Made by a program: the position numbers and the translations under genes. The notes under the pieces are model-generated. The model saw nothing but the letters and a program-made list of their open reading frames with translations, did not search any database and had not been told where the DNA came from. This document shows, piece by piece, positions 60,763 to 64,000 of a DNA stretch of 64,000 bases (positions within the stretch are counted from its first letter, which is position 1; the number at the start of each line of letters is the position of its first letter). The stretch is taken from contig JAPKDL010000002.1 of the NCBI GenBank assembly GCA_028822585.1, positions 1 to 64,000 on the forward strand, written 5' to 3'. The DNA comes from Alphaproteobacteria bacterium. GTDB taxonomy: Bacteria > Pseudomonadota > Alphaproteobacteria > UBA8366 > GCA-2717185.

Positions 60763-61282
60763 CCGTCGCACAAGCCTATTAATATGACGCGCCGAAACAT
60801 ACGCCTCCTCTTCGGTAAAAGATTAGCCCGCCCTCTTAAATCCTCCACATTTAACGTCTGACTTAATCCTATGAGGAACCGGGCCGTCGCCATCCGCCTG
60901 AATGCTTCCACCAGGGACTATTCTACTGCTCACGCTCACCCCCGGGTATGGCCGATGGACAAGTGCTTTATGCGTTTGTCGCGACCTTCTTCATTTTAAG
61001 CTCACTCGCCAAAGGTCTGACAATCGCGATGGTCGACTTTTTTTGATGGAAATTTCACCGGATGACATACGACCGGTCTATAGCAGATACTTCAACGCAA
61101 TCACGGCCCCAGAATTTTTGCTGCCTTCTTCGCGGGCATCGTCGCTTCGTGTTTTGTGCTATCGGTTGTTTTATCATCTCGATGGCCACCGCCGTGCTTC
61201 AATATTGCATCCTAATTTTGATTGGCCGACAGCTTAAAATATAAAACGGATGACGGCCTTTCCAATTTTGAGTGATTAACCA

Positions 61283-62209
61283 TCATCCTCGTCCAACCAC
61301 CTGCTCGCTCAGGATTTCTAAGGTCTCTTCCAAGGTCGGGCGCGTGCCGTCCGGCGGGACCACGTTCGCGTCCACCGTGCGTCGGTGACTGGCGATGGTC
61401 GACGCCGTCATCAATGGTTTGATGTCAATCTCGTCTAGATTTTCAGTGGCCTTCTCCATTTCCTCCATCCGGCGCTTGGCGTGTACAAGGTGGGAAATCG
61501 CCATGTTTTCCACAAAGCCCCGGAAGGTTCGGCTGTCGACATCGCTGAAACATTCCAGCACTTCTTCGACCAATCCCTGCCGGTGCGCCGCGACCAGGCA
61601 TTCGACAGTCAACGCTTCAATGCCTTTAATCATGACACTGCGGATGATCTTCACGCCCGAGGCGTCGCCGATCTTGTCGCTCAACACGGTCACGTCGAAA
61701 CCATAGGGTTTCATGAAAGCTGCAGCGCGTTCCGCTGATGGGCCCGACAACAGAAACGGCACCTTGTGGCCATAGGAACTGAACCCGCCCATCGCCGCCA
61801 CATCGACGTAATCAATTCCAGCCGCTAGCATGGATTCGCCAATCGCCACGGTTTGTGGGCCGGTCAATGTATTAACATCCATGAACAGCGTGCCGGGTTC
61901 CAACCATTCCTTCGCTGATTCCGCTGCATATTTTGCTTCAACGCCTGTCACGACGGACATGACGAACCCCACCTCGGAAAGTGCGGGTCCATACTCACCA
62001 GAAATTTCAACGCCGATGTTGCGCGCTCGATCGTTTATTGCGGCACCACGCACGTTGTCGCCCAATGCGATATCGACGGAAAGTACACGCCGGTCGGTCC
62101 GGTCTCCCCGCCAGTCCTTCACAAGACCTGTGGTTAAGGCCGTTCCAGCCTCCCCAAGTCCCAGTGTCGCGACAGCATTTATATCCGCATCGTTCTTGGC
62201 ACCGGTCAT
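61283..62209 (-). CDS. NAD(P)-dependent oxidoreductase, 6PGDH/3-HIBADH-like with DUF1932 C-terminus
   Basis: TLGLGEAGTALTTGLVKDW; LFMDVNTLTGPQTVAIGE; KIIRSVMIKGIEALTVECLVAAHRQGLVEEVL. Confidence 0.85.
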   Translation of the reverse strand: MTGAKNDADINAVATLGLGEAGTALTTGLVKDWRGDRTDRRVLSVDIALGDNVRGAAINDRARNIGVEISGEYGPALSEVGFVMSVVTGVEAKYAAESAKEWLEPGTLFMDVNTLTGPQTVAIGESMLAAGIDYVDVAAMGGFSSYGHKVPFLLSGPSAERAAAFMKPYGFDVTVLSDKIGDASGVKIIRSVMIKGIEALTVECLVAAHRQGLVEEVLECFSDVDSRTFRGFVENMAISHLVHAKRRMEEMEKATENLDEIDIKPLMTASTIASHRRTVDANVVPPDGTRPTLEETLEILSEQVVGRG

Positions 62210-62384
62210 TTGTGCTCCTCATGCTTTAAAATATCTCGCGCAAACATGAACCACTGGCACCTAGATGTCACGACGCCGGATTTCCAGAAAATGTCAATTT
62301 CCTGAACAAATGTCGTATTGAGGCAGTGTATTTCCCAAACCTCGACACTAGAATGCCGCTTCAATTCAATGGATGGAGTAAACA

Positions 62385-63383
62385 ATGGGTTACAATGTGC
62401 TGATCACGGCGCCCAGAATTGCACAAGCAGGCCTCGACATGCTCGATGCCAACGGCGCGAATTACATCACAATCCCGGGTTATCCCACTGAAGAAGAATT
62501 GATTGGCCTTGTCGTAGAGAACAACATCGACGCAATCATCCTCTCCATTGGCATGATCAGCGCGAAAGTCATCAACGCGGCGCCGAACTTACGGGTCATC
62601 TCGAAACACGGCATTGGCGTCGACAACGCTGATGTTGAACACGCGACCGCCAAGGGCATTCCCGTCGTCAATGGGCGCCATTCGAATTCGCAATCCGTCG
62701 CAGAACACGCATTGGGCATGATCATTGCGCAGATGAAGGATTTTCGGCGTCTAGATAAAAACACGCGTGGCAAGACATGGGAAAAAACTAGCTTCCGCGG
62801 CATGGAGCTGGCTGGCAAGCATGTCGGAATCGTCGGCTTCGGCGGTAATGGTAGTCGATTTGCGCGATTGCTGAAACCTTTCGGCGTCAAAATTTCCGTC
62901 TATGATCCGTATCTTTCTGACGATGTATTTGAGAAAGAAGGCGTCACACGCGTCGCTAGTGTCGAAGATTTCATCGCCGACGCCGACGTCATCAGTATCC
63001 ATTCGCCACTCACCCCTAACTCCAAACACATGTTCAACGCTGAACTCATCAGTAAAATGAAGCCGACCGCGTATTTGAACAACCCCGCGCGTGGTGGCAT
63101 TATCGACGAAGACGCGCTTTACGAAGCCCTGCGCGACAACAAGATCGCCGGTGCCGCGCTGGATGTTTTCGAAACCGAACCGCCCGCCAAGGACCACCCC
63201 TTGTTTACGCTGGACAACATCATGGTGTCGCCGCATATCGCGGGCATCACGGCGGAAGCTTTGACCCGCATGGCGACAATGTCAGTCGAAAATATATACG
63301 CCGTTCTGGATGAAACGCCCTTGGATCCGGAATGCTCGATCAACCCGGATACGCTGCCAGATGCGTGCCGGTCCGGTTGGTAA
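62385..63383 (+). CDS. D-isomer-specific 2-hydroxyacid dehydrogenase
   Basis: ISKHGIGVDNADVEHATAKGIPVVNGRHSNSQSVAEHALGMI; GKHVGIVGFGGNGSRFARLLKPFG; NPARGGIIDEDALYEAL. Confidence 0.93.
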   Translation: MGYNVLITAPRIAQAGLDMLDANGANYITIPGYPTEEELIGLVVENNIDAIILSIGMISAKVINAAPNLRVISKHGIGVDNADVEHATAKGIPVVNGRHSNSQSVAEHALGMIIAQMKDFRRLDKNTRGKTWEKTSFRGMELAGKHVGIVGFGGNGSRFARLLKPFGVKISVYDPYLSDDVFEKEGVTRVASVEDFIADADVISIHSPLTPNSKHMFNAELISKMKPTAYLNNPARGGIIDEDALYEALRDNKIAGAALDVFETEPPAKDHPLFTLDNIMVSPHIAGITAEALTRMATMSVENIYAVLDETPLDPECSINPDTLPDACRSGW

Positions 63384-63399
63384 TATACAGGACCCCTGA

Positions 63400-64000
63400 A
63401 TGCACGACGCCGCATCCATCTTCGATTCCGGGTTAACGCCCACCGAAATTGAGTCGTATTTTGAAAACAGCGCTGAGCGCGCGACCACGCCCTGTGTCGA
63501 GGGGGATTTAGTATGGCGCATATGGGGCGACGGCCCGCCGCTGGTGCTGTTGCATGGTGGTTACGGATCGTGGCGCCATTGGGTTCGCAACATTCTGCCC
63601 TTGGGCGCACAATACCGGCTTTATGTGCCTGATTTGCCGGGACTGGGCGATTCCGCGACGATCCCCGCGCCGTATCACGCTGATTCAATCGCAAATATAG
63701 TCAGCAAAGGTCTGGATATACTTTTACCCGCGCCTACGAGATTTCATCTATCTGGATTTTCCTTTGGGGGCTTGATTGGCGGGCAAGTCGCCGCGCAACA
63801 GGGGGAACGCATCGATAAGCTGGTGCTGGTGGCGCCCGGTGGTTTGGGCATTCCCAGGCAAAAGAACGTCGTGCTGAAAAAGACCCACCTAACTGAAGCA
63901 ACTAACGACGAAATCGAACGACACCGGCAGAATCTCGCCTCGTTGATGTTTGCGGACCCGAGCAAGATTGACGATCTGGCGATTTACCTACAAATGGAGA
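63400..64000 (+). CDS. Alpha/beta fold hydrolase, truncated by window end
   Basis: Translated directly (absent from ORF track as it has no stop in window): MHDAASIFDSGLTPTEIESYF...PPLVLLHGGYGSWRHWVRNILPL...FHLSGFSFGGLIGGQVAAQQGERIDKLVLVAPGG. Confidence 0.88.
   Translation, partial: MHDAASIFDSGLTPTEIESYFENSAERATTPCVEGDLVWRIWGDGPPLVLLHGGYGSWRHWVRNILPLGAQYRLYVPDLPGLGDSATIPAPYHADSIANIVSKGLDILLPAPTRFHLSGFSFGGLIGGQVAAQQGERIDKLVLVAPGGLGIPRQKNVVLKKTHLTEATNDEIERHRQNLASLMFADPSKIDDLAIYLQME

Noticed and set aside
1-64000. CRISPR arrays, tRNA/rRNA genes, prophage, toxin-antitoxin or defence islands
   Set aside because: Looked for repeats and hallmark proteins by eye; none found. A tRNAscan/Infernal/CRISPR search would be decisive.

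Overview
The window looks like a 64 kb chromosomal segment of an alphaproteobacterium (inferred from gene content and composition, not proven). Its backbone is metabolic. From left to right it contains: a decayed MetX-like gene; an O-methyltransferase; DUF192 and Atm1-type ABC exporter genes; a complete Mrp/Mnh-type cation/H+ antiporter operon with MrpA split and three MrpD/ND5-like subunits; a ChaN-like lipoprotein; a form II CoxL-type Mo-hydroxylase operon (coxG-S-L-M order); a catabolic region (SDRs, lone acyl-CoA carboxyltransferase, TauD/TfdA dioxygenases, HyuA/HyuB, GMC oxidoreductase, GST, LLM oxidoreductase, Mo-bisPGD oxidoreductase, amidase); YnbE/YdbL-like envelope genes; a MoxR-VWA-XdhC-XdhC-MocA maturation cassette; an IS3-family orfA remnant; a CoA-transferase/enoyl-CoA hydratase/HMG-CoA lyase/acyl-CoA dehydrogenase cluster; an RND efflux pair; a TcuA-like/M81 peptidase pair; a TPR-methyltransferase; and further dehydrogenases. 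I saw no rRNA, tRNA, CRISPR array or prophage. I found no convincing wholly new system. The best second-look items are the split, expanded Mrp locus with its small membrane ORF, a YnbE homologue with no lipobox cysteine, the separated Mo-enzyme structural and maturation loci, and several clear gene relics. All family calls come from reading motifs by eye; no database search was run.
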